A stretch of DNA of 64,000 nucleotides. Source: Bacteroides intestinalis. Lineage in GTDB: Bacteria; Bacteroidota; Bacteroidia; Bacteroidales; Bacteroidaceae. Where the stretch lies: the NCBI RefSeq assembly GCF_902364365.1, contig NZ_CABJDN010000013.1:62001-126000 (forward strand), written 5' to 3'. Below the pieces are notes generated by a model that saw only the letters and a program-made list of their open reading frames with translations, had not been told where the DNA came from and ran no database searches. Made by a program: the position numbers and the translations under genes. The number at the start of each line of letters is the position of its first letter. Position 1 is the first letter of the stretch. Of the stretch, positions 52,950 to 61,248 are shown in pieces.

Positions 52950-55700
52950 TTATCTATAGCCTTTTCCTTTACAGGAAGGACATGTTTTATGGTAATGTCC
53001 ATTTATTCGATACTCACCACATTCTGAGCACCATTTTTTATCAGTGATTCCAAAATTAGCAACAGAGTCATCTATTTTTCCTGTACCATTACATAACCCA
53101 CATTTTTTTGTTTGTGGTGTACTGTTTGAAGATGTATTATTATTTGTATAATCAGAAGAATCCGATGAATCAAAAGATGAACTTGATGACTGATTACTAT
53201 TATATGTAGCATTCATACTTTGTAAAAACTGGGTATATGCTTCCATTTCTTCCATTTCTGATGGCTCACGCCCCATTGTTGTCCTAAAATTATTTCTAAA
53301 CTGCGTCAAGAATTGATTCTTTTGTGCAGCCATCTGTGCATTAACTTGAACCATTGCATTTTGTGCAAACAGTTGAGGATTTAAGGATGGTGGAAGATTA
53401 TAATTAGATGAAGTGCTATTGTAAGATTTAATTGCAGCATTTGTTTGTATAACAGTCGATGCAACATTAAGAGCTGACCCAAATATTCCCATAATAATAT
53501 TAGCCCTTCGCTCTCTTTTTTGCTGTAGCATATTTTCACAATCTAATATTAAATCTCTTGCGTCATCAATCACACTTTGGCGCGGTTTTAATCTAATACA
53601 TGCTTGAAGATTCTTGATGGCATCCTTGTACTTGTCAATATTGTAATAGGCTGCACCAATATTGTAAAAGGTGACTCCGTCTTGTTTTATAGCCAATGCT
53701 TGCTTATAATACTCTATTGCTTTTTTGTAATTTTTATTATTGAATTCTTCTTGACCTGAATCAAAATATTTGTCGAAGGCTTTTTCTTGTCTTGTATCAC
53801 AAATTAAATTACCTCTAAGATCATAAAAATAAAATATTCCTTCTTTAAAATCATTGAAAGCTTTAATATAAACATCATCACTAAATTTTGATTCATCAAT
53901 GCTTGACCCAGATCCTCCGGCAGACTTCAGCATCCCCATTAATCCAGCATGAACGCCATCTACTGGATCTGTTGAAAGCACTTCACCTTTTTTATACAAA
54001 CTTACATTCTTAAACAATCCTGTTGGAAAAATCATTTTTCCTTGGGTCGTAAAAAGACCTACAGTTTCGCCATCTTTAACTTTGTATAATTGGCTAAACT
54101 CTTCTCCTTTGATTGATATCTTTTTAATTGTGGTGTATTTTGGAGGAATAATGATGTGGCCTTTATTATCACATATACCTCGTTTGTTAAAAGACCTAAC
54201 GTCATATGTTCCATCATTGAGTGAATAAATTTTAGAATATTCTAATGGAATGATTACATTTCCAGCAAAGTCAATGAGACCTCTCAACAATCCTATTTGA
54301 GCTATAGCCGTTCCATTCATATAAGGGTCTATATCATCATATTGAGGTTTTATCAATTCCTGACCTATACTGTCACACAAACCATATTTCCCCAAATAGT
54401 CAACACGAAAGAACAAAGGCAACCCTTTTCGCTTAACTTTTGTTACATAATGATACTTATCGCATGGAATTATGATATTTCCATTCAAATCAGCAATACC
54501 CTGAAAGCCATTCTTGAAAAGTTTGAATCCAGGTAAATCTTTGTCGTACATAATCATTTTATAGTTGCAAGGTATAATTTGCTTGCCAGAACTATTGATA
54601 ATGCCACACATGCCATTTTTGTCTAAAATTTCAATGTAAGAAAAACCGTCTTTAACCACTTCCTTTCTCTGTGTTGTTGGTTGTGGTTCAGTAATAACGT
54701 TACCTTGTAGTGACATTTTTCCTTTACCATTACCCAAGTATGTTTCATAATACCAACTTCCATCATTGTCTTTAACTGGATGTATACCAGAGTATTTTGT
54801 AGATAAAAGGATGTTGCCTAATGAATCTACAATAGAGGCTTTTCCATTAGCTATGATTTCGAATACACCATTGTCTAATGGATATACATTAGAATAATTT
54901 ACTGCTGGTATGATACATTTGCCATTTCTGTCTAAATATCCGGTGACACCATCACCGAATTTTGATAACTTCACTAAAAAACCATTACGAAACGGTGTGA
55001 TTCTTCCATATTTTATAGCGGGAATTACCACAGTACCATCTAACTCCATTATTCCAGTCTTGTTGCCAATCCACATATGAATAATGTCACCTTGTAATGT
55101 AAAATAATTAGTATATTTCCCTGGATTTACCACAATAGTATCGGTTAACTCATTTTTCAAGTAAACAAAACCATTAGAGTCTTCATACTTTTTATATTTG
55201 TATATGTAATCTCCTTTATCATCAAAGACGGCCATTGGACTATTGCTTGTTGCTATTAATTTCCCTTTGGAAAGAACAAAATTCAAAATAGTATACCCGT
55301 CAGACTCAGAAACTTTGCACTCCCCATCTTTATAGTATAATGCACAGGAATATTTATTGCCGACAGATGACTCTTTACAATACAGCAAATCCCCATAGCA
55401 AGTTATTTTGCCATATTTCTGAGGAACTATAATTTTACCTGTTGCGTCAGTTACGCCATAGAGTTTATCGTCATCACTAACAAAATATCCTATAGTACCA
55501 TCACTGAAATGGAATTCTTTCTTCTTTTGTGGATTTTGATTATAGACATCAATCAACTCAAATAAATTGTCATTCTTTTCTTCATGATTGCTTATCTCTA
55601 TAAAAGAATCATTAAAGAAACTTTCCGTAGATATATTTCTTGCAAAAAAATCTATCGTCATTAAACTGCATAGGAATAAAAAATAAAAACGGTTGTTCAT
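52950..55700 (-). CDS. WG-repeat protein with TPR and C-terminal zinc-ribbon motifs
   Basis: This 916-residue protein starts with a likely signal peptide (MNNRFYFLFLCSLMTIDFFA). About ten WG-type repeats fill residues 70-600 (for example YGVTDATGKIIVPQKYGKIT, GYLDRNGKCIIPAVNYSNVY, GLIDFAGNVIIPLEYSKIYS). A TPR block (about 640-710: FNNKNYKKAIEYYKQALAIK) follows, then a Gln/Asn/Ser-rich linker, and a cysteine-rich tail like the DnaJ zinc centre (CGLCNGTGK, CSECGEYRING, CPSCKGKGYR). It is cargo of the mobile element and AT-rich. The function is unknown; a cell-envelope protein is likely. Confidence 0.85.
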   Translation of the reverse strand: MNNRFYFLFLCSLMTIDFFARNISTESFFNDSFIEISNHEEKNDNLFELIDVYNQNPQKKKEFHFSDGTIGYFVSDDDKLYGVTDATGKIIVPQKYGKITCYGDLLYCKESSVGNKYSCALYYKDGECKVSESDGYTILNFVLSKGKLIATSNSPMAVFDDKGDYIYKYKKYEDSNGFVYLKNELTDTIVVNPGKYTNYFTLQGDIIHMWIGNKTGIMELDGTVVIPAIKYGRITPFRNGFLVKLSKFGDGVTGYLDRNGKCIIPAVNYSNVYPLDNGVFEIIANGKASIVDSLGNILLSTKYSGIHPVKDNDGSWYYETYLGNGKGKMSLQGNVITEPQPTTQRKEVVKDGFSYIEILDKNGMCGIINSSGKQIIPCNYKMIMYDKDLPGFKLFKNGFQGIADLNGNIIIPCDKYHYVTKVKRKGLPLFFRVDYLGKYGLCDSIGQELIKPQYDDIDPYMNGTAIAQIGLLRGLIDFAGNVIIPLEYSKIYSLNDGTYDVRSFNKRGICDNKGHIIIPPKYTTIKKISIKGEEFSQLYKVKDGETVGLFTTQGKMIFPTGLFKNVSLYKKGEVLSTDPVDGVHAGLMGMLKSAGGSGSSIDESKFSDDVYIKAFNDFKEGIFYFYDLRGNLICDTRQEKAFDKYFDSGQEEFNNKNYKKAIEYYKQALAIKQDGVTFYNIGAAYYNIDKYKDAIKNLQACIRLKPRQSVIDDARDLILDCENMLQQKRERRANIIMGIFGSALNVASTVIQTNAAIKSYNSTSSNYNLPPSLNPQLFAQNAMVQVNAQMAAQKNQFLTQFRNNFRTTMGREPSEMEEMEAYTQFLQSMNATYNSNQSSSSSFDSSDSSDYTNNNTSSNSTPQTKKCGLCNGTGKIDDSVANFGITDKKWCSECGEYRINGHYHKTCPSCKGKGYR

Positions 55701-55732
55701 ATTAGATGTAATTTATATTTTTATTGTTTTTT

Positions 55733-56014
55733 CTATATCTGGGGCAATCCATCAGTCATTTTGTTGTACTTGTGTTGTATCCATTCGTCAACAGATAACT
55801 TATGGGATTTTTCACTCGCATTCCAAGAATTTCATCCACTGAATTCGTATGGAATCAAATGCTTGGCAGGGATGAACCTCACCAAGATATTGTAGTCGTT
55901 GCCGCTGGCATCCACGCAAGGAATATGTTCAGTGGAAATGGTTACGGTATGTGTGCAGAAATCGAATAGTGTACACATGAACTTACCGTCTGTTATGTCA
56001 TAGCTTCTACACAT
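55733..56014 (-). pseudogene. Small gene with an in-frame UGA stop
   Basis: The frame from the ATG at 56014 (MCRSYDITDGKFMCTLFDFC) ends at a TGA at 55832-55834 after YEFSG. The same frame continues as NSWNASEKSHKLSVDEWIQH and stops at 55733. The continuation has normal protein composition, so the TGA probably replaced a TGG (Trp). The frame is also open upstream of the ATG to about 56050, so the start may be lost too. No family is recognised. Confidence 0.45.
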
Positions 56015-56050
56015 TTCGGTTACTTGTTTGGTCAATCGTTTAAGACATAA

Positions 56051-57361
56051 TTAATCACTTTCACTACCACATGAGGACTGAATACCATGTATTGCCATAA
56101 TGTTTTTACGCACTTTTGCCTTTGTGGAACTACTATTCGAAATATATGCATTATTAATACAAGTTCCATCTCCTAGAAAGATTAGATAGTTCGTACTTTG
56201 AATATGAGAGCCATCCAAAAGTTCAATGTCATAATACGAGGTATGCGAGCCATCAGAATTGGAATAGTAAGATATTCCTGAAGCATTGAATGTTCCATCA
56301 GAGAATTCATAGTCTGTGCTCCAATGATTATTCCAATTTGATTGTTGGATGGTATATTGTAAACTATTCATCCAAAAGCAACCCTTAATAGAATAGTTGA
56401 ATCTAAAATGAGTTACATAATCATAAATTTTTCCATTGATTTCTTGACCTGTATATGTTCCTGTTATTTCAACACTATTGAAATTAATCGTAGGACGTTC
56501 ATTATAATACAATTCATAATTTTGAGTATCTGAATAATAATATATTTTGTCGTAGTCATATTGACCATTTTGTTTATATGCCATTATATATGAACCTATT
56601 TCTATTGGCTTTGATGCAATAAAATTTGAGTAATCAATATTGTCCATGGTGTAAATAGACCCTTCAAAAGATAATTCTGATGAGAAATTATTCCCATTTA
56701 TTTCGTTCGCTGGATAATATTCATACTCTCCGTCCTTTAAAGTATAAACGCCTATGCTTCCTTGTCCAATAGTCTCTTCATCATTGTTGGGAGCAGCAAA
56801 CGCCGTCCCCTTTACAGTCAATACAAAATTAATCTTTCCTCGTTTAGCTTCGCATTTTGAAATTTCAATCGATTCTATAGATGAAGAATTTGTGGCAAAC
56901 GTGCCTATTTCACCGTACATGAAGACATCGGACTTACAATCAGCAACCGAAATACTACCTATATTTCCTCCATTTATAAATATGTCTGAAACAGCCATAT
57001 TTTCTACTGCACTATGAAATTCAGTCCATGTGCGATATAAATGTGGTTGGAAACAATATATTTGTCCTAACTCCATGTTGTCAAACTCAAAGTAATACAC
57101 GCCGTCTTTTGTTACATCTTTAGACAAGCTAACCAAATTGTTTCCTGAAAGATATGAGCCGAGGATTACAGGACGTTTTTCTAAACGCATTATGATTCTT
57201 GTCCCCATAATATCTGAATGGGATATTTTGTCGAAATTATTGACTTGACAATATACTCGATAATGTGAATCTGTAATGCGTTCCGCCCCTAACGTCGTAA
57301 CCACTACATCCCCAAACCATTCTTCATCGCGCCATTCTTTAGCTATGGATATAGCCCCCAT
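56051..57361 (-). CDS. Unknown protein, possibly the second half of a frameshifted lipoprotein
   Basis: This 436-residue protein starts at the ATG at 57361 (MGAISIAKEWRDEEWFGDVV), which overlaps the stop of the upstream gene in TGATG; a GTG at 57364 is also possible. It has no signal peptide, is rich in Tyr, Asn and Ser (YYNERPTINFNSVEITGTYT, GISYYSNSDGSHTSYYDIEL), and has the strand-rich look of a surface protein. A tract of seven G residues (57369-57375) precedes it; one added G would fuse it to the upstream lipoprotein. No known domain is recognised. Confidence 0.7.
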   Translation of the reverse strand: MGAISIAKEWRDEEWFGDVVVTTLGAERITDSHYRVYCQVNNFDKISHSDIMGTRIIMRLEKRPVILGSYLSGNNLVSLSKDVTKDGVYYFEFDNMELGQIYCFQPHLYRTWTEFHSAVENMAVSDIFINGGNIGSISVADCKSDVFMYGEIGTFATNSSSIESIEISKCEAKRGKINFVLTVKGTAFAAPNNDEETIGQGSIGVYTLKDGEYEYYPANEINGNNFSSELSFEGSIYTMDNIDYSNFIASKPIEIGSYIMAYKQNGQYDYDKIYYYSDTQNYELYYNERPTINFNSVEITGTYTGQEINGKIYDYVTHFRFNYSIKGCFWMNSLQYTIQQSNWNNHWSTDYEFSDGTFNASGISYYSNSDGSHTSYYDIELLDGSHIQSTNYLIFLGDGTCINNAYISNSSSTKAKVRKNIMAIHGIQSSCGSESD

Positions 57362-58023
57362 CACAGATCCCCCCCATTTCTAAGCGACATTATGAGGTCT
57401 ATTGCAATTGCTGGCCGGCGAACATATTTATTGTTCGACATTCCACCAATAATTGTCAGCACTCCAACTTTAGATGACAAGGCGTTTGGATTTGACGCAA
57501 TGTCCCCAATTGAAGCAATTGTACCTATCTTATTTGCCATATTCGCCCATCCATCCATACCATCTGATGAACCCGTTGTTCTTGTTTTTGCTGCATTTGA
57601 TTTCGAGGGAATTGTATTAAAGATACTGTATGATATGTCAGATATTGTTTTATTCTCATTTTGCGATGATATTACAATGTCAAACGTTTCTTCCTTATAT
57701 CTAAAATCATAAAATGTGTTTTCGCAAAAAAGACTTCTTATAACTCCCAATGTGTCTATTTTAACAACAAGTGGCAAATCTTTTCCTTTTTTCTGACCAA
57801 TATAGCAAACATAACCATCAATGCTATCGTTATCTTCAAATAAATAGTAAACACTATCTGTTGTAACTAAACCATATTGAAAATTTTCTATTGGCTCGTC
57901 AAAAATCTCATATTCAAGATTTGTGTTCTTTATTTGAGTGTCCTCAATGAATGTCTCATCCTCTTCCTTACATGAATATAAGCATATACATATAAGAAAT
58001 AAAATAATTATTGCTTTTTTCAT
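57361..58023 (-). CDS. Putative lipoprotein of unknown function
   Basis: This 220-residue protein has a lipoprotein signal (MKKAIIILFLICICLYSC, Cys at 18 followed by KEEDE). A strand-rich middle (YGLVTTDSVYYLFEDNDSID) and a short C-terminal part (MDGWANMANKIGTIASIGDI) end abruptly at a TGA just after the seven-G tract. It may be truncated by a one-base shift, its natural continuation being the next ORF. The gene is AT-rich like the rest of the element cargo. Confidence 0.75.
   Translation of the reverse strand: MKKAIIILFLICICLYSCKEEDETFIEDTQIKNTNLEYEIFDEPIENFQYGLVTTDSVYYLFEDNDSIDGYVCYIGQKKGKDLPLVVKIDTLGVIRSLFCENTFYDFRYKEETFDIVISSQNENKTISDISYSIFNTIPSKSNAAKTRTTGSSDGMDGWANMANKIGTIASIGDIASNPNALSSKVGVLTIIGGMSNNKYVRRPAIAIDLIMSLRNGGDL
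57369..57375 (-). repeat. Seven-G homopolymer at the junction of two reading frames
   Basis: The minus strand has GGGGGGG, codons GGG GGG G.. in the lipoprotein frame. With eight G residues the frame would read RNGGGSVMGAISIAKEW and continue into the next ORF. Confidence 0.9.
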
Positions 58024-58024
58024 A

Positions 58025-58300
58025 TTAAAAACAGCCTCTCAGTCCCTTATTGGCGTTTAAATTTACGTTGAAGCGTGGAACTGCAAATGCCACGTTCTGA
58101 ATTGGAGGTCGTAGGAGACCTGTACACACGAGTGTAGTAATAGCAGTCCACGCTATAGCGTGAGAACCACTATGCCACCCTTGTGTGTAATTGTGAAATT
58201 TCCTACGTTTCCAATTCACAAGATAAGCATAATGCTTCTTAATTTCTATGTCTCGGACAGGGTTTCCCAAATCCAAATACAAAGGTAATGAAATCCCCAT
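58025..58300 (-). CDS. Doubtful 91-residue ORF at the right end of the element
   Basis: The frame (MGISLPLYLDLGNPVRDIEI) ends 1 bp before the lipoprotein start. It spans a perfect 14-bp palindrome CACGCTATAGCGTG (58149-58162). There is no recognised family and the composition is not clearly coding, so it may be non-coding end sequence or a leader region of the lipoprotein transcript. Confidence 0.25.
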   Translation of the reverse strand: MGISLPLYLDLGNPVRDIEIKKHYAYLVNWKRRKFHNYTQGWHSGSHAIAWTAITTLVCTGLLRPPIQNVAFAVPRFNVNLNANKGLRGCF

Positions 58301-58772
58301 AAAAAGCTCTCACTGATAGGTAAAAAACAGCATTTCTAGGCTCATTTTCCCTCTTTTTGTACCTCTATTGGCTTTCCAAGCGTTTAAGAATCTGTTTTTC
58401 AGCGGTAAAAGATAATTCCTTGACAAAACTTTCTTACTCTCTCTTCCATTCAAATCAACGAAGGTATAAAAAGGCCGAACCTTATAGCACTTCGTCAGTC
58501 TTTCGGGTTTAACGAAGCTCTACTCACCGTCAGATTTCCATCTATACCATGTTCTTATGGCGGTTTTAAACCTTACATGAGGAAAAAGAAGGCCGTATAT
58601 CAAAAACCTCTAAAAGCCCTTATTTTTTTAGAGGAGGGATGTGCAAAATCGAATCTGTTTGCTATTTGTCGTCACCATAATCATGTTTAAAGACGTTCAA
58701 CCACATTTAGCGAGGGAGGAGAATGAAACCCTGTGGGAACAAATCGGGAACAGATAAGGCAAAAAGAAAACA
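58301..58772. other. Right end of the element, no gene seen
   Basis: About 470 bp without a supported gene. It holds a short inverted repeat CCTCTAAA...TTTAGAGG (58607-58634). Neither strand gives a recognisable protein. Confidence 0.6.
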
Positions 58773-58800
58773 GCTAAGTATTGATATCCAAATACTTAGC
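58773..58800 (-). terminator. Element-borne terminator downstream of tRNA-Leu
   Basis: GCTAAGTATT (58773-58782) pairs perfectly with AATACTTAGC (58791-58800) around an 8-nt loop. The minus-strand RNA continues TGTTTTCTTTTTG. It lies 11 bp after the tRNA end and replaces the native terminator left at 49751-49782. Confidence 0.78.
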
Positions 58801-58810
58801 CATTCTACTT

Positions 58811-58823
58811 GTACCCAGACCCG
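58811..58823. other. Attachment site copy, right end, inside tRNA-Leu
   Basis: GTACCCAGACCCG covers the last 12 bases of tRNA-Leu plus one flanking base and repeats at 49785-49797. Confidence 0.8.
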
Positions 58824-58895
58824 GGGTCGAACCGGGATGGAAGTGAATCCACTGGTGTTTGAGACCAGCGCGTCTACCGATTCCGCCATCTGGGC
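58812..58895 (-). tRNA. trnL: tRNA-Leu (anticodon CAA)
   Basis: An 84-nt class II cloverleaf on the minus strand. Acceptor arms are GCCCAGA/TCTGGGT, with a G-U pair at the first position and discriminator A. Anticodon stem CTGGT/ACCAG encloses CTCAAAC, so the anticodon is CAA. The T-arm reads CCGGTTCGACCCCGG. The gene is kept whole because the element duplicated its 3' end. Confidence 0.96.
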
Positions 58896-59052
58896 ATGCT
58901 TGATTTCTCAATTGCGGTGCAAAGATACAGCTTTTTTCTAAACCTGCAATACTTTTCCTAAAAAAAGGAGAAAAAAGTCATAAAACATTCTGCAAACATT
59001 CCGTGTTTCCAAAATATAGTGTACTTTAGCAGAAACTTTTAAAACAAACGAT

Positions 59053-60138
59053 ATGACAACAAATAAGGATAATTTTTGTGTTATCATGGGGGGCGGCATC
59101 GGTAGCCGGTTCTGGCCATTCAGTCGAAAAACACTTCCAAAACAGTTTCTGGACTTCTTCGGCACAGGAAGATCACTCTTACAACAAACTTTCGACCGCT
59201 TCAACAAAGTTATTCCTACGGAGAACATACTTATTGTTACAAACGACCTGTATGCCGACCTCGTAAAGGAGCAACTGCCCGAATTGAATCCTGAACAGAT
59301 ATTACTGGAACCTACACGCAGAAATACAGCTCCTTGCATTGCATGGGCAGCCTACCACATCCGCGCATTGAACCCAAATGCAAATATTGTGGTAGCCCCA
59401 TCCGACCATTTGATTCTGAAAGAGGGTGAATTCCTTGATGCTATCGAAAGAGGCTTATCTTTCGTATCACAATCAGAAAAACTACTTACTCTCGGCATCA
59501 AACCGAATCGTCCTGAAACAGGCTATGGCTATATACAGATAGCCGAACAAAGCGGAGATAATTTCTACAAAGTAAAAACCTTCACAGAAAAGCCAGAGTT
59601 GGAATTAGCTAAAGTATTCGTAGAAAGTGGAGAATTTTATTGGAATTCCGGACTCTTCATGTGGAATGTAAACTCTGTCATTAAGGCTGTAGAGGCATTA
59701 CTCCCCGAACTGGCTTCTAAATTGGTTCCGGGTAAAGACGTGTATGGTACTCCAGCCGAAAAGGCTTTTATTGATGAGAACTTCCCTGCATGCCCCAATG
59801 TCTCCGTTGATTTCGGCATCATGGAAAAGGCCGACAATGTATATGTTTCATTAGGAGATTTCGGTTGGTCCGACTTAGGAACATGGGGTTCTCTTTACGA
59901 CTTATCTCCAAAAGATGAGGAAGGAAATGTGACGCTGAAATGCCAGTCATTATTATACAATAGCAAAGGAAATGTTGTAGTACTCCCGGAAAATAAGCTC
60001 GCTGTCATCGATGGACTGGAAGGTTATCTTATTGCCGAGTCAGACAATGTGCTGCTCATCTGCAAAAAAGACGAAGAACATTCCATCCGTAAATATGTAA
60101 ACGATGCACAAATAAAATTAGGTGAAGATTATATTTAA
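59053..60138 (+). CDS. manC: Mannose-1-phosphate guanylyltransferase
   Basis: This 361-residue enzyme makes GDP-mannose from mannose-1-phosphate and GTP for capsule and glycoprotein synthesis. The nucleotidyltransferase signature is MGGGIGSRFWPFSRKTLPKQF (about 12-32), with EPTRRNTAPC and VAPSDHLIL further on and FTEKPELELAKVFVESGEFYWNSG near 180. It lacks the C-terminal isomerase domain of bifunctional enzymes. A TACTTTAG motif (59022-59029), one mismatch from the -7 consensus, lies upstream, and a clear terminator follows. Confidence 0.95.
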   Translation: MTTNKDNFCVIMGGGIGSRFWPFSRKTLPKQFLDFFGTGRSLLQQTFDRFNKVIPTENILIVTNDLYADLVKEQLPELNPEQILLEPTRRNTAPCIAWAAYHIRALNPNANIVVAPSDHLILKEGEFLDAIERGLSFVSQSEKLLTLGIKPNRPETGYGYIQIAEQSGDNFYKVKTFTEKPELELAKVFVESGEFYWNSGLFMWNVNSVIKAVEALLPELASKLVPGKDVYGTPAEKAFIDENFPACPNVSVDFGIMEKADNVYVSLGDFGWSDLGTWGSLYDLSPKDEEGNVTLKCQSLLYNSKGNVVVLPENKLAVIDGLEGYLIAESDNVLLICKKDEEHSIRKYVNDAQIKLGEDYI

Positions 60139-60179
60139 TCGGAAAATGGAGACATAGACTTTCAAACCGAAATAAAGGA

Positions 60180-60210
60180 AACGGGGACTGAAGCAAATTC
60201 AGTCCCCGTT
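60180..60210 (+). terminator. Intrinsic terminator after manC
   Basis: Perfect 13-bp arms AACGGGGACTGAA (60180-60192) and TTCAGTCCCCGTT (60198-60210), loop GCAAA, followed by CTTATTAT. It lies between manC and the convergent HIT gene and may serve both. Confidence 0.88.
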
Positions 60211-60239
60211 CTTATTATCAAAAGGAAGGAGTTTTATTT

Positions 60240-60632
60240 TTAGAGTGCTGTACGAATCGCTTCGGCAATTGCTTTAAATTCTTCATCAGAAAGCTTCAGT
60301 TTCGGATTAGAGAACAGCATATCCGATTCTTTCTGGATAGGAATGAGATGTATATGCGCATGAGGTACTTCTAAGCCAATCACCGCTTCACCTACTTTCT
60401 TACAAGGAAAAGCTTTCTCGATGGCACATGCCACTTTCTTGGCGAAAACATGCATTGCTGCCAAATCTTCGTCACTCAAATCAAAGATATAATCCACTTC
60501 CTGCTTGGGAACGACCAACGTATGACCTTTCACCAACGGATTGATGTCCAGAAACGCAAAGAATTTATCATCCTCTACCACCTTATAGCTCGGTATTTCA
60601 CCTGCGATAATTCTACTGAATATTGTTGCCAT
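60240..60632 (-). CDS. HIT family protein (HINT-like nucleotide hydrolase)
   Basis: This 130-residue protein starts at the ATG at 60632 (MATIFSRIIAGEIPSYKVVE). The histidine triad is near the C-terminus as PHAHIHLIPI, the phi-H-phi-H-phi signature. The fold-defining FLDINPLVKGHTLVVPKQE lies at about 29-47. Family members hydrolyse adenosine phosphoramidates or dinucleotides. It is 53 bp downstream of greA in the same direction, probably the same transcript. Confidence 0.95.
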   Translation of the reverse strand: MATIFSRIIAGEIPSYKVVEDDKFFAFLDINPLVKGHTLVVPKQEVDYIFDLSDEDLAAMHVFAKKVACAIEKAFPCKKVGEAVIGLEVPHAHIHLIPIQKESDMLFSNPKLKLSDEEFKAIAEAIRTAL

Positions 60633-60685
60633 AGCTTTTATGATATATAAATTAAGGCAAGCCCGCATGCGGACCTGCCTTTACA

Positions 60686-61150
60686 TTAAAATGATATGTT
60701 CATTACTTCAAGGTTAACCATACCCTGCGGTACTTTGATCTCGGCTACCTCACCTACCTTCTTGCCAAGTAAGCCTTGTGCAATGGGAGTGTTAACAGAA
60801 ATCTTACCTTCTTTCAGGTTAGCTTCGCTTTCCGAAACGATAGTGTAGGTCATCTTCATGCCGTTCTTCACGTTCTTCAGCTCTACCTTGTTCAATATCT
60901 GCACGGAGTCTGTTTTCAGCTTAGACTCATCAATAATCTTGGCATCTGCTATAATCGTCTTCAATTTATTGATTTTCATCTCAAGCATGCCCTGAGCCTC
61001 TTTGGCAGCATCATACTCTGCATTCTCCGACAGGTCACCTTTATCACGTGCTTCGGCTATTGCAGCCGAAATCTTAGGACGTTCTACCGTCTCCAATTCT
61101 TTCAGTTCAGCCATCAATTTCTTGTAGCCATCTTCTGACATATAAGCCAT
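60686..61150 (-). CDS. greA: Transcription elongation factor GreA
   Basis: This 154-residue protein rescues backtracked RNA polymerase by stimulating transcript cleavage. The N-terminal coiled coil (YKKLMAELKELETVERPKIS, and GDLSENAEYDAAKEAQGMLE with the acidic tip residues) is followed by the FKBP-like C-terminal domain (ISVNTPIAQGLLGKKVGEVA). The start at 61150 (MAYMSEDG) is fixed by an AAGGAGG Shine-Dalgarno 8 nt before it. The leader also carries a terminator-like hairpin. Confidence 0.97.
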   Translation of the reverse strand: MAYMSEDGYKKLMAELKELETVERPKISAAIAEARDKGDLSENAEYDAAKEAQGMLEMKINKLKTIIADAKIIDESKLKTDSVQILNKVELKNVKNGMKMTYTIVSESEANLKEGKISVNTPIAQGLLGKKVGEVAEIKVPQGMVNLEVMNISF

Positions 61151-61158
61151 ACTTTTTT

Positions 61159-61165
61159 CCTCCTT
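61159..61165 (-). promoter_or_regulatory. greA: Strong Shine-Dalgarno for greA
   Basis: The minus strand reads AAGGAGG, 8 nt before the greA ATG. It is the second strong SD in a window where most genes have none. Confidence 0.85.
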
Positions 61166-61192
61166 TTTAGTTTCTAAATGGTATTATATAAC

Positions 61193-61226
61193 AAAAAAGA
61201 ATTCCAACATGGTCAGCATGCTGGAA
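61193..61226 (-). terminator. Terminator-like hairpin in the greA leader
   Basis: On the minus strand TTCCAGCATG (61217-61226) pairs with CATGTTGGAA (61202-61211, one G-U) around CTGAC, followed by TTCTTTTTTG. It lies between the promoter at 61249-61279 and the greA start, so it is either a greA attenuator or the terminator of the upstream lipoprotein gene. Confidence 0.75.
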
Positions 61227-61248
61227 CCCTCTTTCGATTTTTCTTTTG

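Larger units (their letters stand above)
49785..58823. mobile_element. Decayed integrative/mobilizable element inserted in tRNA-Leu(CAA)
   Basis: This segment of about 9.0 kb is bounded by a 13-bp direct repeat of the tRNA-Leu 3' end. Its contents in order are: broken tyrosine integrase, broken HTH protein, GC-rich intergenic region, MobV relaxase with internal deletion, WG-repeat protein, broken small gene, an ORF and lipoprotein pair, and a non-coding right end with a hairpin. Every mobility gene is damaged, so the element is probably immobile unless helped in trans. The cargo genes are visibly more AT-rich than the surrounding chromosome and than the mob gene. Confidence 0.85.
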
